NCBI RefSeq assembly: GCF_000758625.1
Contig: NZ_CP009283.1
Location: 6,580,001-6,644,000 of the forward strand
DNA: 64,000 nucleotides
DNA from: Paenibacillus sp. FSL R7-0273
GTDB taxonomy: Bacteria; Bacillota; Bacilli; Paenibacillales; Paenibacillaceae
Direction: 5' to 3'
The notes beneath the pieces are model-generated. The model made no database searches. It saw only the letters and a program-made list of their open reading frames with translations, and was not told the origin of the DNA. Of this stretch, positions 19,544-30,382 are shown in pieces. The position numbers and the translations under genes were made by a program. Numbering within the stretch: position 1 is the stretch's first letter; each line of letters begins with the position of its first letter.

Positions 19544-19921
19544 CTAGAATTCAAGACCAGCTTCGCGAGCTGCATCAGCCAAAGCCTGAATCCGTCCGTG
19601 ATACAGGTATCCGCCGCGGTCAAATACAACCACTGCATAACCTTTTGCTTTAGCGCGCTCAGCGATCAGTTTACCCACTTTGCCTGCAGCTTCAACGCTG
19701 CCGCCATTGCCGATTGTTGCGCTCAGTTCTTTATCCTGAGTGGAGGCAGATACGATAGTAACGCCTGTCACGTCATCGATCAGTTGAGCATAGATGTGTT
19801 TCGAAGAACGGAACACGTTCAAACGTGGACGCTCAACAGTACCCTGGATCTTCTTACGAACACGCAGGTGTCTTTTGAGACGAGCCTTGTTTTTGTCCTC
19901 TTTTGTAATCATGACTTCCAT
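19544..19921 (-). CDS. rplR: 50S ribosomal protein L18
   Basis: L18 (about 125 aa) carries 5S rRNA to the 50S subunit with L5. [33 protein letters not shown] and [12 protein letters not shown] are diagnostic. The start is uncertain: the ATG at 19919-19921 follows GAAGGGAG by only 4 nt, and the ATG at 19910-19912, giving MITKEDKNK as in B. subtilis, lies 13 nt from it. Confidence 0.96.
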   Translation of the reverse strand: MEVMITKEDKNKARLKRHLRVRKKIQGTVERPRLNVFRSSKHIYAQLIDDVTGVTIVSASTQDKELSATIGNGGSVEAAGKVGKLIAERAKAKGYAVVVFDRGGYLYHGRIQALADAAREAGLEF

Positions 19922-19997
19922 TTCACTCCCTTCAGTTTGCCGCATAGCAGCTTCACTTTACGATGCACGGGGTATCTTATGAAGAAGAGTAAGCCGA

Positions 19998-20540
19998 TTA
20001 TTTCTTCTTACCGGCTTTACCTTCCTTACGGATAATACGTTCGCCTTCGTACTTGATACCTTTACCTTTATACGGTTCTGGTTCACGTACGGAACGGATC
20101 TTAGCTGCATAAGCACCTACGCGTTCTTTATCGATACCTCTAACGATGATCTTCGTGTTCGCAGGAACCTCGAACTCGATACCAGCTTCCGGTGTAATTT
20201 CAACCGGGTGGGAGTAACCAACGTTCAGTACGATTTTATCTCCGGATTTGCTTGCACGATATCCGACCCCAACCAGCTCCAGAGATTTCGAGAAACCTTC
20301 AGTCACACCACTCACCATGTTGCTGACAACGGAGCGGGTTGTGCCGTGAAGTGAACGATGCAATTTGTTGTCCGACGGGCGAACAACGGTGATTTCGTTA
20401 TTTTCAACTGTAACCTTCATGTCTTTATGAAGTTCACGAGTCAAAGTGCCTTTAGGACCTTTTACTGTAATAACGGCGTTGTCCAAAGTGACATCTACAC
20501 CGCTAGGTACTGCGATTGGTTTGCGACCAATACGAGACAT
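19998..20540 (-). CDS. rplF: 50S ribosomal protein L6
   Basis: L6 (180 aa) lies near the factor-binding site of the 50S subunit. It begins [15 protein letters not shown] and ends in the conserved [20 protein letters not shown] region. AAGGAGG lies 9 nt before the ATG at 20538-20540, so the 3-codon upstream GTG is not used. It lies between rpsH and rplR. Confidence 0.98.
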   Translation of the reverse strand: MSRIGRKPIAVPSGVDVTLDNAVITVKGPKGTLTRELHKDMKVTVENNEITVVRPSDNKLHRSLHGTTRSVVSNMVSGVTEGFSKSLELVGVGYRASKSGDKIVLNVGYSHPVEITPEAGIEFEVPANTKIIVRGIDKERVGAYAAKIRSVREPEPYKGKGIKYEGERIIRKEGKAGKKK

Positions 20541-20570
20541 GTGTTGCACCTCCTTATCTTGTGACGTTTA

Positions 20571-20969
20571 TTACCATACGTAGCAGACAACTTCTCCGCC
20601 GGATTTGGATTGACGAGCTTCTTTGTCGGTCATAACTCCCTTGGAAGTGGAGATAATCGCGATTCCCAGGCCACCAAGTACACGTGGTACTTCGTTGCTC
20701 TTCGTGTAAACACGAAGACCTGGCTTACTGATTCTCTTCAGACCAGAGATAACGCGCTCTTGGTTCGGGCCGTATTTCAAGAAGATACGGATAATCCCTT
20801 GTTTGCTGTCTTCAACGAATTCCGCATCACGGATGAAGCCTTCACGCTTCAGGATGTCCGCGATTTGTTTTTTCATAGTAGAAGCAGGCATTTCTACTGT
20901 CTCGTGACGCACAATGTTGGCGTTACGAATACGAGTAAGCATATCTGCAATAGGATCAGACATAGTCAT
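20571..20969 (-). CDS. rpsH: 30S ribosomal protein S8
   Basis: S8 (132 aa) binds the central domain of 16S rRNA and represses the spc operon in enteric bacteria. [16 protein letters not shown] and [13 protein letters not shown] are diagnostic. GGAAGGAGG lies 9 nt before the first ATG; an ATG two codons later is a weaker alternative. Confidence 0.98.
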   Translation of the reverse strand: MTMSDPIADMLTRIRNANIVRHETVEMPASTMKKQIADILKREGFIRDAEFVEDSKQGIIRIFLKYGPNQERVISGLKRISKPGLRVYTKSNEVPRVLGGLGIAIISTSKGVMTDKEARQSKSGGEVVCYVW

Positions 20970-21001
20970 GTGTGTAAACCTCCTTCCCGGTTATAAACTT
21001 C

Positions 21002-21187
21002 TTACCAACTTGCTTTTTTCACGCCAGGGATCTGGCCTTTATAAGCTAACTCACGGAAACAAATTCTGCAAATTTTGAACTTTTGCAGCACTGAATGTGG
21101 ACGACCGCAACGCTCACAACGTGTATATGCACGTACTTTGAACTTAGGTTCGCGTTGTTGTTTAACTTTCATCGAAGTTTTTGCCAC
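21002..21187 (-). CDS. rpsZ: 30S ribosomal protein S14, type Z
   Basis: This 61-aa form of S14 has the zinc ligands CERC and CRIC, and the tail [13 protein letters not shown]. The long zinc-free paralogue is induced by zinc shortage in Bacillus. The start is GTG (21185-21187): GTG GCA AAA ACT gives the standard N terminus, after TAGGAGGTG. The frame upstream to 21211 is not typical of the family. Confidence 0.97.
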   Translation of the reverse strand: MAKTSMKVKQQREPKFKVRAYTRCERCGRPHSVLQKFKICRICFRELAYKGQIPGVKKASW

Positions 21188-21233
21188 TTTAGCCTGACAC
21201 CTCCTAAACATTTTCGGAGAAAATGGATCTATA

Positions 21234-21776
21234 TTACTTAGCGAAAGGCATTCCCAGCTGATTCAGCAGCTCACGGGATTCCTCATCCGTCTTTGCAGTA
21301 GTTACGATAACGATGTCCATACCGCGCACCTTATCCACTTTGTCATACTCGATTTCCGGGAAGATCAGTTGTTCTTTAAGACCAAGCGTGTAGTTACCAC
21401 GGCCGTCGAAGGCTTTGGTGGATACACCGCGGAAGTCACGTACGCGTGGAAGCGTTACGTTGAACAATTTGTCCAGGAAGTAGTACATGCGCTCGCCGCG
21501 CAGTGTAACTTTAACCCCGATCGGCATGTTTTCGCGCAGTTTGAAACCGGCGATGGATTTCTTTGCTTTAGTGATTACTGGCTTTTGACCAGAGATCAAT
21601 TGCATGTCGTTAACTGCAGCATCCAGCACTTTGGAGTTTTGAACAGCGTCACCCACACCCATGTTGATGACAACCTTCTCGATCTTAGGTACTTGCATAA
21701 CAGTTGTATAGTTGAACTTCTGCATCAGAGCAGGTGTAATTTCATTCAAGAAACGTTCTTTCATTCTTGCTGCCAT
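21234..21776 (-). CDS. rplE: 50S ribosomal protein L5
   Basis: L5 (180 aa) binds 5S rRNA and contacts P-site t[35 protein letters not shown] and [16 protein letters not shown] are diagnostic. AAAGGAGG precedes the ATG. It follows rplX by 29 bp. Confidence 0.99.
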   Translation of the reverse strand: MAARMKERFLNEITPALMQKFNYTTVMQVPKIEKVVINMGVGDAVQNSKVLDAAVNDMQLISGQKPVITKAKKSIAGFKLRENMPIGVKVTLRGERMYYFLDKLFNVTLPRVRDFRGVSTKAFDGRGNYTLGLKEQLIFPEIEYDKVDKVRGMDIVIVTTAKTDEESRELLNQLGMPFAK

Positions 21777-21805
21777 GAAGATTTACCTCCTTTCTTTAGG
21801 ACTAA

Positions 21806-22159
21806 TTAGTCGATAATCTCTCCGGATCTCTTAGCTACCCGAACCTTCTTACCGTTATCGAGCACTTTGTAACCGATACGTGTTACTTTACCGCTCTTCG
21901 GATCGATGTGCATTACGTTGGACACATGGATCGAAGCTTCCTGCTCGATGATTCCGCCTTGCGGATTCAGCTGGTTAGGCTTCTGGTGTTTTTTCACCAT
22001 GTTTACACCTTCTACCAGAACGCGGTTTTCGCGAGGATAAGCAGCGATGACACGGCCTTTTTTACCTTTGTCTTTCCCGCTGATCACAAGCACCACATCA
22101 TCTTTTTTCACGTGCAGTTTATTGTTATGGGATTCCAGAACTTTTTTCACTCTAGGCAT
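21806..22159 (-). CDS. rplX: 50S ribosomal protein L24
   Basis: L24 (117 aa) starts 50S assembly and lies near the tunnel exit. The KOW motif [20 protein letters not shown] is at about 18-37. The protein is longer than the 103-aa B. subtilis form because of an N-terminal extension ([16 protein letters not shown]). TAGGAGGTG precedes the ATG at good distance, which supports the extended start. Confidence 0.97.
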   Translation of the reverse strand: MPRVKKVLESHNNKLHVKKDDVVLVISGKDKGKKGRVIAAYPRENRVLVEGVNMVKKHQKPNQLNPQGGIIEQEASIHVSNVMHIDPKSGKVTRIGYKVLDNGKKVRVAKRSGEIID

Positions 22160-22217
22160 TGATTACACCTCCTATGACTAACCTTTTCAGTACTTCACGT
22201 TACTGTAGGGTAACTTA

Positions 22218-22586
22218 TTAGATTACTTCCGGTGCCAAGGAAACGATCTTCATGTAGTCCTTATCGCGAAGTTCGCGAGCAACTGGTCCGAAGATACGTG
22301 TTCCGCGCGGGCTTCTGTCGTCTTTAACAACAACAGCTGCGTTTTCGTCAAAAGAAATGTAAGATCCGTCTTTACGGCGTACAGTACGTTTAGTACGAAC
22401 AACTACCGCTTTAACAACATCACCTTTTTTGACAACGCCGCCTGGTGTTGCTTGTTTAACGGAACAAACAATCAGATCTCCGATTGCTGCTGTACGGCGT
22501 CCAGTACCACCCAGTACGCGGATACACATCAGTTCCTTCGCACCAGAGTTGTCAGCCACATGCAAACGTGTAAATGGTTGAATCAT
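22218..22586 (-). CDS. rplN: 50S ribosomal protein L14
   Basis: L14 (122 aa) forms intersubunit bridges and binds the silencing factor Rsf[19 protein letters not shown] and [23 protein letters not shown], in two parts, are diagnostic. GGAAGGAGG precedes the ATG. Confidence 0.99.
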   Translation of the reverse strand: MIQPFTRLHVADNSGAKELMCIRVLGGTGRRTAAIGDLIVCSVKQATPGGVVKKGDVVKAVVVRTKRTVRRKDGSYISFDENAAVVVKDDRSPRGTRIFGPVARELRDKDYMKIVSLAPEVI

Positions 22587-22624
22587 TATTAATTTCCTCC
22601 TTCCGGAAAAACTCTCAGATTATC

Positions 22625-22891
22625 TTAGATGATAACCGCTGCTTCTACCACTTCAACAAGTCTCCAACGTTTGTCCTTGGACAATGGACGAGTTTCCATG
22701 ACTTTCACAACATCACCAATTTTCGCAACGTTACCTTCATCATGTGCCTTGAATTTCTTCGTGGACTTGATGCGTTTGTGGTACAGGTTGTGCTTTTTAT
22801 AGGTTTCAACAGCAATTACAATGGTTTTATCCATTTTGTCGCTGACTACTTTACCGATCAGCACTTTACGTGCGTTACGTTCTTCGCTCAT
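22625..22891 (-). CDS. rpsQ: 30S ribosomal protein S17
   Basis: S17 (88 aa) is an OB-fold protein binding 16S rRNA early in assembly. [20 protein letters not shown] and [20 protein letters not shown] are diagnostic. GGAAGGAGG precedes the ATG. It lies between rpmC and rplN. Confidence 0.99.
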   Translation of the reverse strand: MSEERNARKVLIGKVVSDKMDKTIVIAVETYKKHNLYHKRIKSTKKFKAHDEGNVAKIGDVVKVMETRPLSKDKRWRLVEVVEAAVII

Positions 22892-22935
22892 AGTTAGCCT
22901 CCTTCCTGATTACGGATCTGGTGATCCGCCCTCAC

Positions 22936-23133
22936 TTAACTAATCCCAAGTACTCTTTGATGGATAACGGTTTTAGCACGAGCTATTTCCTTGCGCACAT
23001 CACGAATCCGAGTAGGGTTATCCAGCTGGCCAGTAGCCAATTGGAAACGGAGATTGAAAAGTTCTTCTTTGAAACCAGCGATCTTTTGTTCAATCTCGGC
23101 AGTGGTTAAGTTGCGAAGTTCATTAGCTTTCAT
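22936..23133 (-). CDS. rpmC: 50S ribosomal protein L29
   Basis: L29 (65 aa) is a helical hairpin near the tunnel exit that helps bind trigger factor and [21 protein letters not shown] is the standard start. It begins at the ATG 23131-23133, inside the end of rplP (11-bp overlap), so its translation is probably coupled to rplP. The longer upstream frame to 23157 is only rplP overlap. Confidence 0.97.
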   Translation of the reverse strand: MKANELRNLTTAEIEQKIAGFKEELFNLRFQLATGQLDNPTRIRDVRKEIARAKTVIHQRVLGIS

Positions 23134-23557
23134 TTGCTTCACCACCCACTTCTTCACGTTTCACAAACTTAGTCTTTACAGGCAGCTTGTGAGCGGCAAG
23201 ACGCATCGCTTCACGAGCGATTTCTTCCGACACGCCTCCGAGTTCGAACATAATCTTACCCGGTTTAACTACTGCTACCCATTTCTCAACGTTACCTTTA
23301 CCACTACCCATACGAACCTCAAGAGGCTTCTGAGTAATTGGCTTATCCGGGAAAATCTTAATCCAGACCTGACCACCACGTTTGATGTAACGTGTCATTG
23401 CAATACGGGCAGCTTCGATCTGACGGTTAGTGATCCAAGATGGTTCCAGAGCTTGCAGGCCGAATTCGCCGAAGTTAAGTTCTGTACCGCCTTTAGCCAT
23501 ACCCTTCATGTGACCGCGTTGTTGCTTGCGGTGTTTAACGCGTTTTGGTACCAACAT
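23123..23557 (-). CDS. rplP: 50S ribosomal protein L16
   Basis: L16 (144 aa) lies near the A site and peptidyl-transferase centre. [21 protein letters not shown] and [20 protein letters not shown], each close to the full motif length, are diagnostic. Its start lies 2 bp after the rpsC stop and its stop overlaps rpmC. Confidence 0.99.
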   Translation of the reverse strand: MLVPKRVKHRKQQRGHMKGMAKGGTELNFGEFGLQALEPSWITNRQIEAARIAMTRYIKRGGQVWIKIFPDKPITQKPLEVRMGSGKGNVEKWVAVVKPGKIMFELGGVSEEIAREAMRLAAHKLPVKTKFVKREEVGGEANES

Positions 23558-23559
23558 GA

Positions 23560-24225
23560 TTAGTTGCCTCCTTCCTGAGCAGCTTGTTTCTTAGCTGGGG
23601 GAAGAACTTCTCCACGGTAGATCCATACTTTTACACCGATACGGCCGTAAGTAGTATGTGCTTCAGCCGTTCCGTAGTCGATATCGGCACGAAGCGTATG
23701 AAGTGGAACTGTTCCTTCGCTATAACCTTCTGAACGGGCAATCTCAGCGCCGCCAAGACGTCCGCCAACTTGAGTTTTGATTCCTTTTGCACCGGAGCGC
23801 ATAGTTCTTTGAATCGCTTGTTTCAGAGCACGACGGAACGATACACGACGCTCCAGCTGTTGTGCAATGCTTTCAGCTACAAGAATAGCATCCAATTCAG
23901 GGTGCTTAATTTCGTTGATGTTAATGTGAACCTTTTTGCCACCGGCGATAGCTGTAACTGCGTTGCGAAGTACTTCTACTTCTGCTCCGCCTTTACCAAT
24001 TACCATACCTGGTTTAGCAGTGTGAATTGTAACATTCACTCGGCTTGCCGCTCTTTCGATCTCGATGCGGGAAACAGAGGAATCTTTCAATTTTCCTTTA
24101 AGGTATTCACGGATTTTGACGTCTTCCATTAAAAGAGTACCGAAATCTTTGCCTGCATACCATTTAGATTCCCAATCGCGAATGACACCGATTCGGAGTC
24201 CGACTGGATTTACCTTTTGACCCAC
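23560..24225 (-). CDS. rpsC: 30S ribosomal protein S3
   Basis: S3 (221 aa) forms part of the mRNA entry channel helicase. The KH motif [15 protein letters not shown] is intact, and [16 protein letters not shown] follows. The start is GTG (24223-24225), GTG GGT CAA AAG, 7 nt after AAGGAGGG. It lies between rplV and rplP. Confidence 0.99.
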   Translation of the reverse strand: MGQKVNPVGLRIGVIRDWESKWYAGKDFGTLLMEDVKIREYLKGKLKDSSVSRIEIERAASRVNVTIHTAKPGMVIGKGGAEVEVLRNAVTAIAGGKKVHININEIKHPELDAILVAESIAQQLERRVSFRRALKQAIQRTMRSGAKGIKTQVGGRLGGAEIARSEGYSEGTVPLHTLRADIDYGTAEAHTTYGRIGVKVWIYRGEVLPPAKKQAAQEGGN

Positions 24226-24238
24226 GTGTTATCCCTCC

Positions 24239-24571
24239 TTATTTCTCAGATACCACCAAAGTAATGTGGCTGGTACGTTTATTGATCCGGCTTGCACGGC
24301 CCATGGCGCGCGGACGGAAACGTTTCATAGTAGGACCCTGGTTAACGAAAATTTCGCTAACGAACAGACTGTTTACGTCCATGGAGTAGTTGTGCTCAGC
24401 ATTGGCAATCGCCGAGTTAAGCAGCTTTTCAACTACCGGAGAAGCGGATTTTGGAGTGTGGCGAAGAATTGCGATTGCTTCCCCCACTTGCTTGCCGCGA
24501 ATCAAGTCAACAACCAGTTTCGCTTTACGAGCAGAAATCCGCACCGATCTAGCATGTGCTTTTGCTTCCAT
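24239..24571 (-). CDS. rplV: 50S ribosomal protein L22
   Basis: L22 (110 aa) lines the exit tunnel with its long beta hairpin (here [18 protein letters not shown]), the place where some macrolide-resistance changes map. The sequence of that loop looks ordinary. GAGGAGGG precedes the ATG. Confidence 0.99.
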   Translation of the reverse strand: MEAKAHARSVRISARKAKLVVDLIRGKQVGEAIAILRHTPKSASPVVEKLLNSAIANAEHNYSMDVNSLFVSEIFVNQGPTMKRFRPRAMGRASRINKRTSHITLVVSEK

Positions 24572-24604
24572 TTATTTTCCCTCCTCTCGAACGAAGACCT
24601 GTAA

Positions 24605-24883
24605 TTATCTTCTTGTTTTCTTATCGTCACCCGCATGGCCTTTGTAAGTACGTGTTGGCGCGAACTCGCCCAACTTGTGACCTACCATATCTTCCGTTAC
24701 GTATACTGGCACGTGCTTACGGCCGTCATATACACCAAACGTATGTCCGATAAACTGAGGGAAAATTGTTGAGCGACGGGACCAGGTTTTTACTACAACT
24801 TTCTTCTCTGATGCGTTCAGTTCCTCAACTTTTTTCAGCAGGTAGCCATCGATAAACGGCCCCTTTTTTAAACTGCGACCCAT
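24605..24883 (-). CDS. rpsS: 30S ribosomal protein S19
   Basis: S19 (92 aa) sits on the 30S head and contacts the large subunit. [20 protein letters not shown] and [16 protein letters not shown] are diagnostic. GGGAGGATTCATAC precedes the ATG. The 75-bp gap to rplB holds no evident gene. Confidence 0.99.
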   Translation of the reverse strand: MGRSLKKGPFIDGYLLKKVEELNASEKKVVVKTWSRRSTIFPQFIGHTFGVYDGRKHVPVYVTEDMVGHKLGEFAPTRTYKGHAGDDKKTRR

Positions 24884-24958
24884 GTATGAATCCTCCCTTC
24901 ATCCGGTTCTTCAAACCGCGAATCGACGCTTCGCGCTTGTCTTAATGCCAGAAGCGTC

Positions 24959-25789
24959 TTATTTCGTGCGGCGGCGAACGATATATTTATCAGATGCCTT
25001 GTTTTTCTTACGCGTTTTGTAGCCAAGGGTTGGTTTGCCCCATGGAGACATAGGCGATTTCCGTCCGATTGGAGCGCGGCCTTCACCACCACCGTGTGGG
25101 TGATCGTTAGGGTTCATTACTACCCCGCGAACTTCAGGACGTTGGCCGAGCCAGCGACTGCGTCCGGCTTTACCGATTTTGATCAGCTCGTGATCTTCGT
25201 TACCTACGGATCCGATTGTTGCACGGCAAACGCTCAGAATTCTGCGAACTTCACCGGAGTTCAAACGAACGGATACGTATTTTTCTTCTTTACCGAGCAA
25301 TTGAGCTTCTGTACCAGCAGCACGAACCAACTGTCCGCCTTTGCCTGGTTTCAACTCAATGTTGTGGATAACTGTACCAACTGGAATGTTAGCCAGTGGG
25401 AGTGCGTTACCAACTTTGATATCCGCCGCAGGGCCGGATTCTACTTTATCCCCAACTTTTAGGCCTTTAGGAGCGATAATGTAACGTTTCTCTCCGTCAG
25501 CATAGTGGATCAAAGCAATGTTGGAAGTACGGTTCGGGTCATACTCGATTGTAGCAACGCTACCTGGTATGCCGTCTTTAGTCCGTTTGAAATCGATAAT
25601 ACGGTATTTACGTTTGTGTCCGCCGCCATGGTGACGAACCGTAATTTTACCTTGGTTGTTGCGGCCGGCTTTTTTGCTCAGCGGTGCAAGCAACGATTTC
25701 TCTGGCTGGTTTGTTGTGATTTCTTCAAACGTAGACACGGACATAGCGCGTCTTGCCGGAGAGGTCGGTTTGTACTTTTTGATTGGCAC
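24959..25789 (-). CDS. rplB: 50S ribosomal protein L2
   Basis: L2 (276 aa) is needed for subunit joining and peptidyl-transferase activity. [18 protein letters not shown] and the conserved [19 protein letters not shown], containing the functionally important His, are present. The start is GTG (25787-25789) after AAGGAGG. Confidence 0.99.
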   Translation of the reverse strand: MPIKKYKPTSPARRAMSVSTFEEITTNQPEKSLLAPLSKKAGRNNQGKITVRHHGGGHKRKYRIIDFKRTKDGIPGSVATIEYDPNRTSNIALIHYADGEKRYIIAPKGLKVGDKVESGPAADIKVGNALPLANIPVGTVIHNIELKPGKGGQLVRAAGTEAQLLGKEEKYVSVRLNSGEVRRILSVCRATIGSVGNEDHELIKIGKAGRSRWLGQRPEVRGVVMNPNDHPHGGGEGRAPIGRKSPMSPWGKPTLGYKTRKKNKASDKYIVRRRTK

Positions 25790-25816
25790 TGTAGTTTCCT
25801 CCTTACTTCAAGAGTA

Positions 25817-26110
25817 TTATTCTACCGCTTCAAAGAATTCAAGCGGTTTGCTGTCCGGGCTAAGTTTCACGATGGCTTTTTTCCACTCTGGAGTGTATCC
25901 GGAGTATTTGCCATAACGCTTCAATTTACCAGGTACGCGCATTGTGTTCACACTAACGACTTTCACTTTAAAAATAGCCTCGACAGCTTTTTTGATTTCG
26001 GTCTTGTTAGCACGGATATCCACTTCAAAAGCGTATTTCAATTCGCTCATGTATTCGGATGTGCGTTCCGTAATCACCGGACGTTTGATAATATCACGAG
26101 GATCTTTCAT
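25817..26110 (-). CDS. rplW: 50S ribosomal protein L23
   Basis: L23 (97 aa) is at the tunnel exit and docks trigger factor and [18 protein letters not shown] and [16 protein letters not shown] are diagnostic. Its ATG overlaps the rplD stop as TAATG, with GAGGAGG inside the end of rplD, so the two are coupled. Confidence 0.99.
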   Translation of the reverse strand: MKDPRDIIKRPVITERTSEYMSELKYAFEVDIRANKTEIKKAVEAIFKVKVVSVNTMRVPGKLKRYGKYSGYTPEWKKAIVKLSPDSKPLEFFEAVE

Positions 26111-26733
26111 TACGCGAACACCTCCTCTACCTTCAGAACTGCTTCTTTAGTGATGATCAGTTTGTCGTACGTCAGTACGTCAAGAACATTAATGCCGTCA
26201 GCCGCTACGAATTTCACCCCAGGGATGTTACGAGCGGAAAGCGCTACGTTATCATCATAGCTTGGAGCTACGATCAACGCTTTGCTGTCTACCTTCAGGT
26301 TGTTCAGAATCGCCGCGAATTCTTTCGTCTTCGGAGCATTCAGTGTCAGGCTATCAAGTACGATAATGTCATTCCCGATAACTTTCGAGGACAATGCGGA
26401 TTTGATGGCCAAACGGCGAACTTTCTTAGGCAGTTTCCAGGAATAGCTGCGTGGAGTTGGTCCGAAGACTACGCCGCCGCCTTTCCATTGTGGAGAACGA
26501 ATGGAGCCTTGACGAGCGCGACCTGTACCTTTTTGTTTCCAAGGCTTACGTCCGCCGCCACGAACTTCAGAACGTCCTTTAACTTTGTGTGTACCACGAC
26601 GAAGGGAAGCTCTTTGCATAAGTGCAGCTTCGTGCAGGACATGCACGTTCGGCTCAATACCGAACACTGAATCACTCAGTTCAACTTCGCCAACTTCGTT
26701 ACCACTGATATTAAAAAGTGTTACTTTTGGCAT
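26110..26733 (-). CDS. rplD: 50S ribosomal protein L4
   Basis: L4 (207 aa) reaches the tunnel constriction; the loop [19 protein letters not shown] is intact and ordinary. In several bacteria L4 also represses the S10 operon by acting on its leader, and a leader of about 130 nt is present before rpsJ here. AAAGGAGG precedes the ATG. Confidence 0.99.
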   Translation of the reverse strand: MPKVTLFNISGNEVGEVELSDSVFGIEPNVHVLHEAALMQRASLRRGTHKVKGRSEVRGGGRKPWKQKGTGRARQGSIRSPQWKGGGVVFGPTPRSYSWKLPKKVRRLAIKSALSSKVIGNDIIVLDSLTLNAPKTKEFAAILNNLKVDSKALIVAPSYDDNVALSARNIPGVKFVAADGINVLDVLTYDKLIITKEAVLKVEEVFA

Positions 26734-26758
26734 TTCATGTTCCTCCTTTCTTCAATGA

Positions 26759-27382
26759 TTATTTCTTAACAGTTTCTTTAACTTTCACGAAGCTGTTCTT
26801 AGGTCCTGGAATTGCACCCTTAACCAGCAGCACGTTGCGTTCAACATCCACTTTAATGATTTCAAGCTTCTGAACCGTTACGGTTGTGTGACCCATGTGA
26901 CCTGGAAGGCGTTTGCCCTTAGGAACACGGTTAGCTTGAATGGAACCCATGGAACCAGGTCTTCTGTGGTAGCGCGAGCCGTGAGACATTGGTCCGCGGC
27001 TTTGACCCCAACGTTTGATGTTACCCTGGAATCCTTTACCTTTGCTAGTACCAGTTACGTCAACAAATTCGCCTTCAGTGAAGATATCAGCCTTCAGCTC
27101 TTGTCCAACCTCGAGTGCCCCGAGGTCAACACCGCGAATTTCGCGAACGTAGCGCTTAGGTGTAGCATTTGCCTTTTTGGCGTGACCCTGTTCAGGCTTG
27201 TTGGAGCGGCTTTCCTTCTTATCGGAAAAGCCCAACTGCACTGCTTCATATCCGTCGATATTCAGGTCTTTCTTTTGCAGTACCACACAAGGTCCAGCTT
27301 CGATAACCGATACTGCGATCACGTTACCTTCTGGAGTAAACACTTGAGTCATACCGAGTTTTTTTCCTAAGATACCTTTCAT
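26759..27382 (-). CDS. rplC: 50S ribosomal protein L3
   Basis: L3 (207 aa) is an early-assembling 50S protein with a loop near the peptidyl-transferase centre. [15 protein letters not shown] and the [19 protein letters not shown] stretch are diagnostic. AAAAGAGGTG precedes the ATG. It lies between rpsJ and rplD. Confidence 0.99.
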   Translation of the reverse strand: MKGILGKKLGMTQVFTPEGNVIAVSVIEAGPCVVLQKKDLNIDGYEAVQLGFSDKKESRSNKPEQGHAKKANATPKRYVREIRGVDLGALEVGQELKADIFTEGEFVDVTGTSKGKGFQGNIKRWGQSRGPMSHGSRYHRRPGSMGSIQANRVPKGKRLPGHMGHTTVTVQKLEIIKVDVERNVLLVKGAIPGPKNSFVKVKETVKK

Positions 27383-27423
27383 GTTGACACCTCTTTTCTT
27401 TTCCTAATTACTTATTGTTGGAA

Positions 27424-27863
<440 letters not shown>

Positions 27864-27869
27864 TTTATT

Positions 27870-27898
27870 ATTATATATAATAGCCGCCTACTTTGCAA
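27870..27898 (-). promoter_or_regulatory. SigA promoter of the S10 operon
   Basis: TTGCAA (27893-27898), 17 bp and a perfect TATAAT (27870-27875) on the minus strand. The spacer and flanks are AT-rich. This should drive the long rpsJ-rplQ series. Confidence 0.88.
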
Positions 27899-27983
27899 GC
27901 GAAAATAGAAAACAACACGATTTTATTTTCAAAATGTAATTCAGCTATGTATTGTACGCTTTATAGTCCTTTACTTCTCGCAA

Positions 27984-28023
27984 AACCGGCTGTGCCATCC
28001 GATTCAGGACGCCGCAGCCGGTT
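27984..28023 (-). terminator. hairpin downstream of hemAT
   Basis: AACCGGCTG (27984-27992) pairs with CAGCCGGTT (28015-28023); the 22-nt loop holds TCC/GGA pairing. The T tract after it on the minus strand is short (TTTTG), so it is a moderate terminator. Between it and the S10 promoter nothing else is seen. Confidence 0.6.
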
Positions 28024-28074
28024 CTGTTTGCATACTGTTTTCTTCTATATAAATATGCATTACATTATGTTGGA

Positions 28075-29424
28075 TTAAAGATTATCGGTAGCCGACTTAA
28101 AATACTCCGCCGATGCGGCACTTTGCGCCGTTGTTGAGCCAATTCCTTCTATTGTCTGTATTAATACCTTGATCTCTTCTTCCACTACTACGATTTCCTG
28201 TGTGCTGGCCTGCATGGAATCAACAATTACACTGAACAATCTGCTGGTCTCGACAGACTGCTCTTTACCGCTCCTTGTCAGTTCCTGCACCTTACGGATC
28301 TCCTGAACTACCTGGCGGGTCAGCTCCGCTGATTGCTGTGTTAAGTCGCCTATCCGAACAACGGTGCTCTTGGTATCCTCAGCCAGCCGGCTGACTTCGC
28401 TCGCCACTACACTAAAGCCTCTGCCATGTTCGCCGGCGCGCGCTGCTTCTATTGTAGCGTTAAGTGAAAGAATTTTGGTCTGGTCGGCGATTTCCTGCAC
28501 CGCTGCCACAATCCGCTGGATCTGCCTGGAGGAGCTGCTTAGCTCATTTACAGAGCGTTCCATCTCATTAGTGCTCTCATAAATAAGGTTGATCTGGCCG
28601 CTTAGGCTGCCGAGCTGTCCTTGTCCATCCTTAGCCATCTCACGAGACTCTACAGCTGTAGAAGCCGTGCGGCGGAAGGTATTATTCACTTCATTGCTGC
28701 TGGCTACCAGCTGCTCTACAGCGGCGTTAGTATCCATGCTGAGATCAATCAGTTCTCCGCTGAATTCAGCAATCTTCTGCTTCAGTTCATTTTTTACAAT
28801 AAGGTATTGCTCTTCCTTCTCTCTGATGTTCTCTTTCTCATAGGCTTCAAGCACCAGCTGCTGCTCCAGATTGAGAAGCTTTGTTAGGGTCTGAACCACT
28901 TTCAGCCGCTCATTATCCTTAAGACTCTCACCATAGACTACTGTAATAAAAACATTCTGAAGATTCTGGAATGCCGACAGATACCATTTAGGCTCTAGTC
29001 CCACCCGCTTATGGATCTTGGCTATCGTCAGCCGCTTGGCAATATACTGTTCGTCCACATTTCCGTCGAATATCTCAATAATATGCAGCTTTAATGTTCT
29101 TTTCAGTCGCTCAATGCTGCTATGCTCAAGTATGATCCTCTCAAGCTTATCTACACCGAGTACAGTATTGTAGAACTGGTCGGTAATGTAGTCGATTTCA
29201 CGTTCCACCGTAGGCTTCATCAAGCGTAAAAGGTTTAAATCTTCCTCAGTAAGGTCAATCATTCGCATCTGTTCGTTCAGCTCATCATGCCCGTTCAGGG
29301 TATGAAAAGCTGTCGTGGCAATGGGTGCATTAAGCTCGCTGTCCTTGGAGTGCGCGTCGGGAGATTCCTCGTTAGTCTTGCGTAATTGAATGCCATGCAT
29401 AAATGAAAAAGGACACTTCCCCAT
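28075..29424 (-). CDS. hemAT: heme-based aerotaxis transducer HemAT (globin-coupled MCP)
   Basis: This 449-aa soluble receptor joins an N-terminal globin-coupled sensor (about 50-210) to a C-terminal methyl-accepting signalling domain (about 225-449). The proximal heme ligand is H138 in [14 protein letters not shown], and Y85 in DQFY sits 53 residues before it, the same spacing as Y70 and H123 of B. subtilis HemAT. The MCP hairpin tip is present as [20 protein letters not shown]. There are no membrane segments. It should bind oxygen and signal to CheA. The first 45 residues are an extra, probably disordered extension. Confidence 0.93.
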   Translation of the reverse strand: MGKCPFSFMHGIQLRKTNEESPDAHSKDSELNAPIATTAFHTLNGHDELNEQMRMIDLTEEDLNLLRLMKPTVEREIDYITDQFYNTVLGVDKLERIILEHSSIERLKRTLKLHIIEIFDGNVDEQYIAKRLTIAKIHKRVGLEPKWYLSAFQNLQNVFITVVYGESLKDNERLKVVQTLTKLLNLEQQLVLEAYEKENIREKEEQYLIVKNELKQKIAEFSGELIDLSMDTNAAVEQLVASSNEVNNTFRRTASTAVESREMAKDGQGQLGSLSGQINLIYESTNEMERSVNELSSSSRQIQRIVAAVQEIADQTKILSLNATIEAARAGEHGRGFSVVASEVSRLAEDTKSTVVRIGDLTQQSAELTRQVVQEIRKVQELTRSGKEQSVETSRLFSVIVDSMQASTQEIVVVEEEIKVLIQTIEGIGSTTAQSAASAEYFKSATDNL

Positions 29425-29474
29425 ACTTCCACTCTCCCTGAATTTCTAAAAATTAGCATTGCAAATATAGCAAT

Positions 29475-29504
29475 ATTCTAACCTACGAGAGAGATAATTG
29501 TAAA
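29475..29504 (-). promoter_or_regulatory. candidate SigA promoter of hemAT
   Basis: TTTACA (29499-29504), 18 bp and TAGAAT (29475-29480) on the minus strand. No SigD-type motility promoter (TAAA with GCCGATAA) was found in the 219-bp gap, so control differs from many chemoreceptors. Confidence 0.55.
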
Positions 29505-29593
29505 GAATTTTAAGTATTATTTTGTAGAATAATGTTGTATAAACCGCAGTATTGGATAGAATTGTGTCTTATTTTGTCGAATAAAGTGTAGCA

Positions 29594-29645
29594 TTGATTG
29601 ATCATAGTATATGGTCATCAAATCTCCAACAAGAACATATGTTCT
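29594..29645. repeat. inverted repeats between hemAT and the FNR-like gene
   Basis: TTGAT (29594-29598) and ATCAA (29617-29621) flank a partly symmetrical GATCATA/TATGGTC centre. Just beyond, AGAACATATGTTCT (29632-29645) is a perfect 14-bp palindrome that overlaps the stop codon of the FNR-like gene. Their roles are unknown. Confidence 0.5.
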
Positions 29646-30357
29646 AGCTGGTGATTTCAGCAATCTGCGATAGTGCTAATAGATCCAAAATGGTTACGCT
29701 CCGGTTGTTTACTTGAATTAGCTTCATCCGCTCGAGCTGGTTCAGCTTACGGCTGAGTGTTTCAGGCGTCGTACCGATCATCGCTGCGAACTCTTTTTTG
29801 GCAGCCGGCAGATGAAGCATTGGTTGCCCCTCTCCCCCGCCTGTCGACAGTGATTGTTTGGCATATAGATGCAGCAGCAGCCGGGCCAGCCGTTTTTCCG
29901 CCTCAAAAATATGCAGTGCTCCTGCCAGCTCATCGGCCTGCTGCAGCTGCTCACTAACGGACTTCAGGAAGCTGAAGGCCAGGCCGGCATTACTTGCTAT
30001 CAAAGGCATAAAATCTTCACGCCGCATCCGGCAAATATATCCGCTTTCCACCACTTCGGCTGTAGCGTAATGCTGTTTATTATGAAGCAGGGCAAACTGG
30101 CCAAAGTAATCTCCAGGAAAAAGAAAACGGAGTATATGCTGCTTCCCCTCTATGCTGGTCTGGGTTAGCTTTATCAGCCCATTATTGACAACAAATAAGG
30201 AGTCTGACTGCTCTCCTTCTCTGAACACCACGTTTCCTTTTCCATAGAACTCAGACTCAATGATCGACTCTACCTTATGCAGCTCCTGATCAGGCAAAGC
30301 AACAAAAACCGGTACCTGACGGACACAGGAGTCCTTATGGCATGTATTACATTTCAT
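29644..30357 (-). CDS. Crp/Fnr-family regulator, FNR-like with candidate Fe-S cysteines
   Basis: This 237-aa regulator has an N-terminal cysteine cluster (C3, C6, C11), a cyclic-nucleotide-like beta barrel (about 25-125) with a further Cys at 109, a dimer helix and a winged helix-turn-helix (about 170-230). Three N-terminal cysteines plus one about 98 residues later is the layout of E. coli FNR, whose four cysteines hold an oxygen-labile [4Fe-4S] cluster. The recognition helix PETLSRKLNQLE has the E..SR pattern of FNR, which reads TTGAT-N4-ATCAA. Such a site lies upstream. AGGAAGGAA precedes the ATG. Confidence 0.9.
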   Translation of the reverse strand: MKCNTCHKDSCVRQVPVFVALPDQELHKVESIIESEFYGKGNVVFREGEQSDSLFVVNNGLIKLTQTSIEGKQHILRFLFPGDYFGQFALLHNKQHYATAEVVESGYICRMRREDFMPLIASNAGLAFSFLKSVSEQLQQADELAGALHIFEAEKRLARLLLHLYAKQSLSTGGGEGQPMLHLPAAKKEFAAMIGTTPETLSRKLNQLERMKLIQVNNRSVTILDLLALSQIAEITS

Positions 30358-30382
30358 TATGCATCGTTCCTTCCTGACTGCC

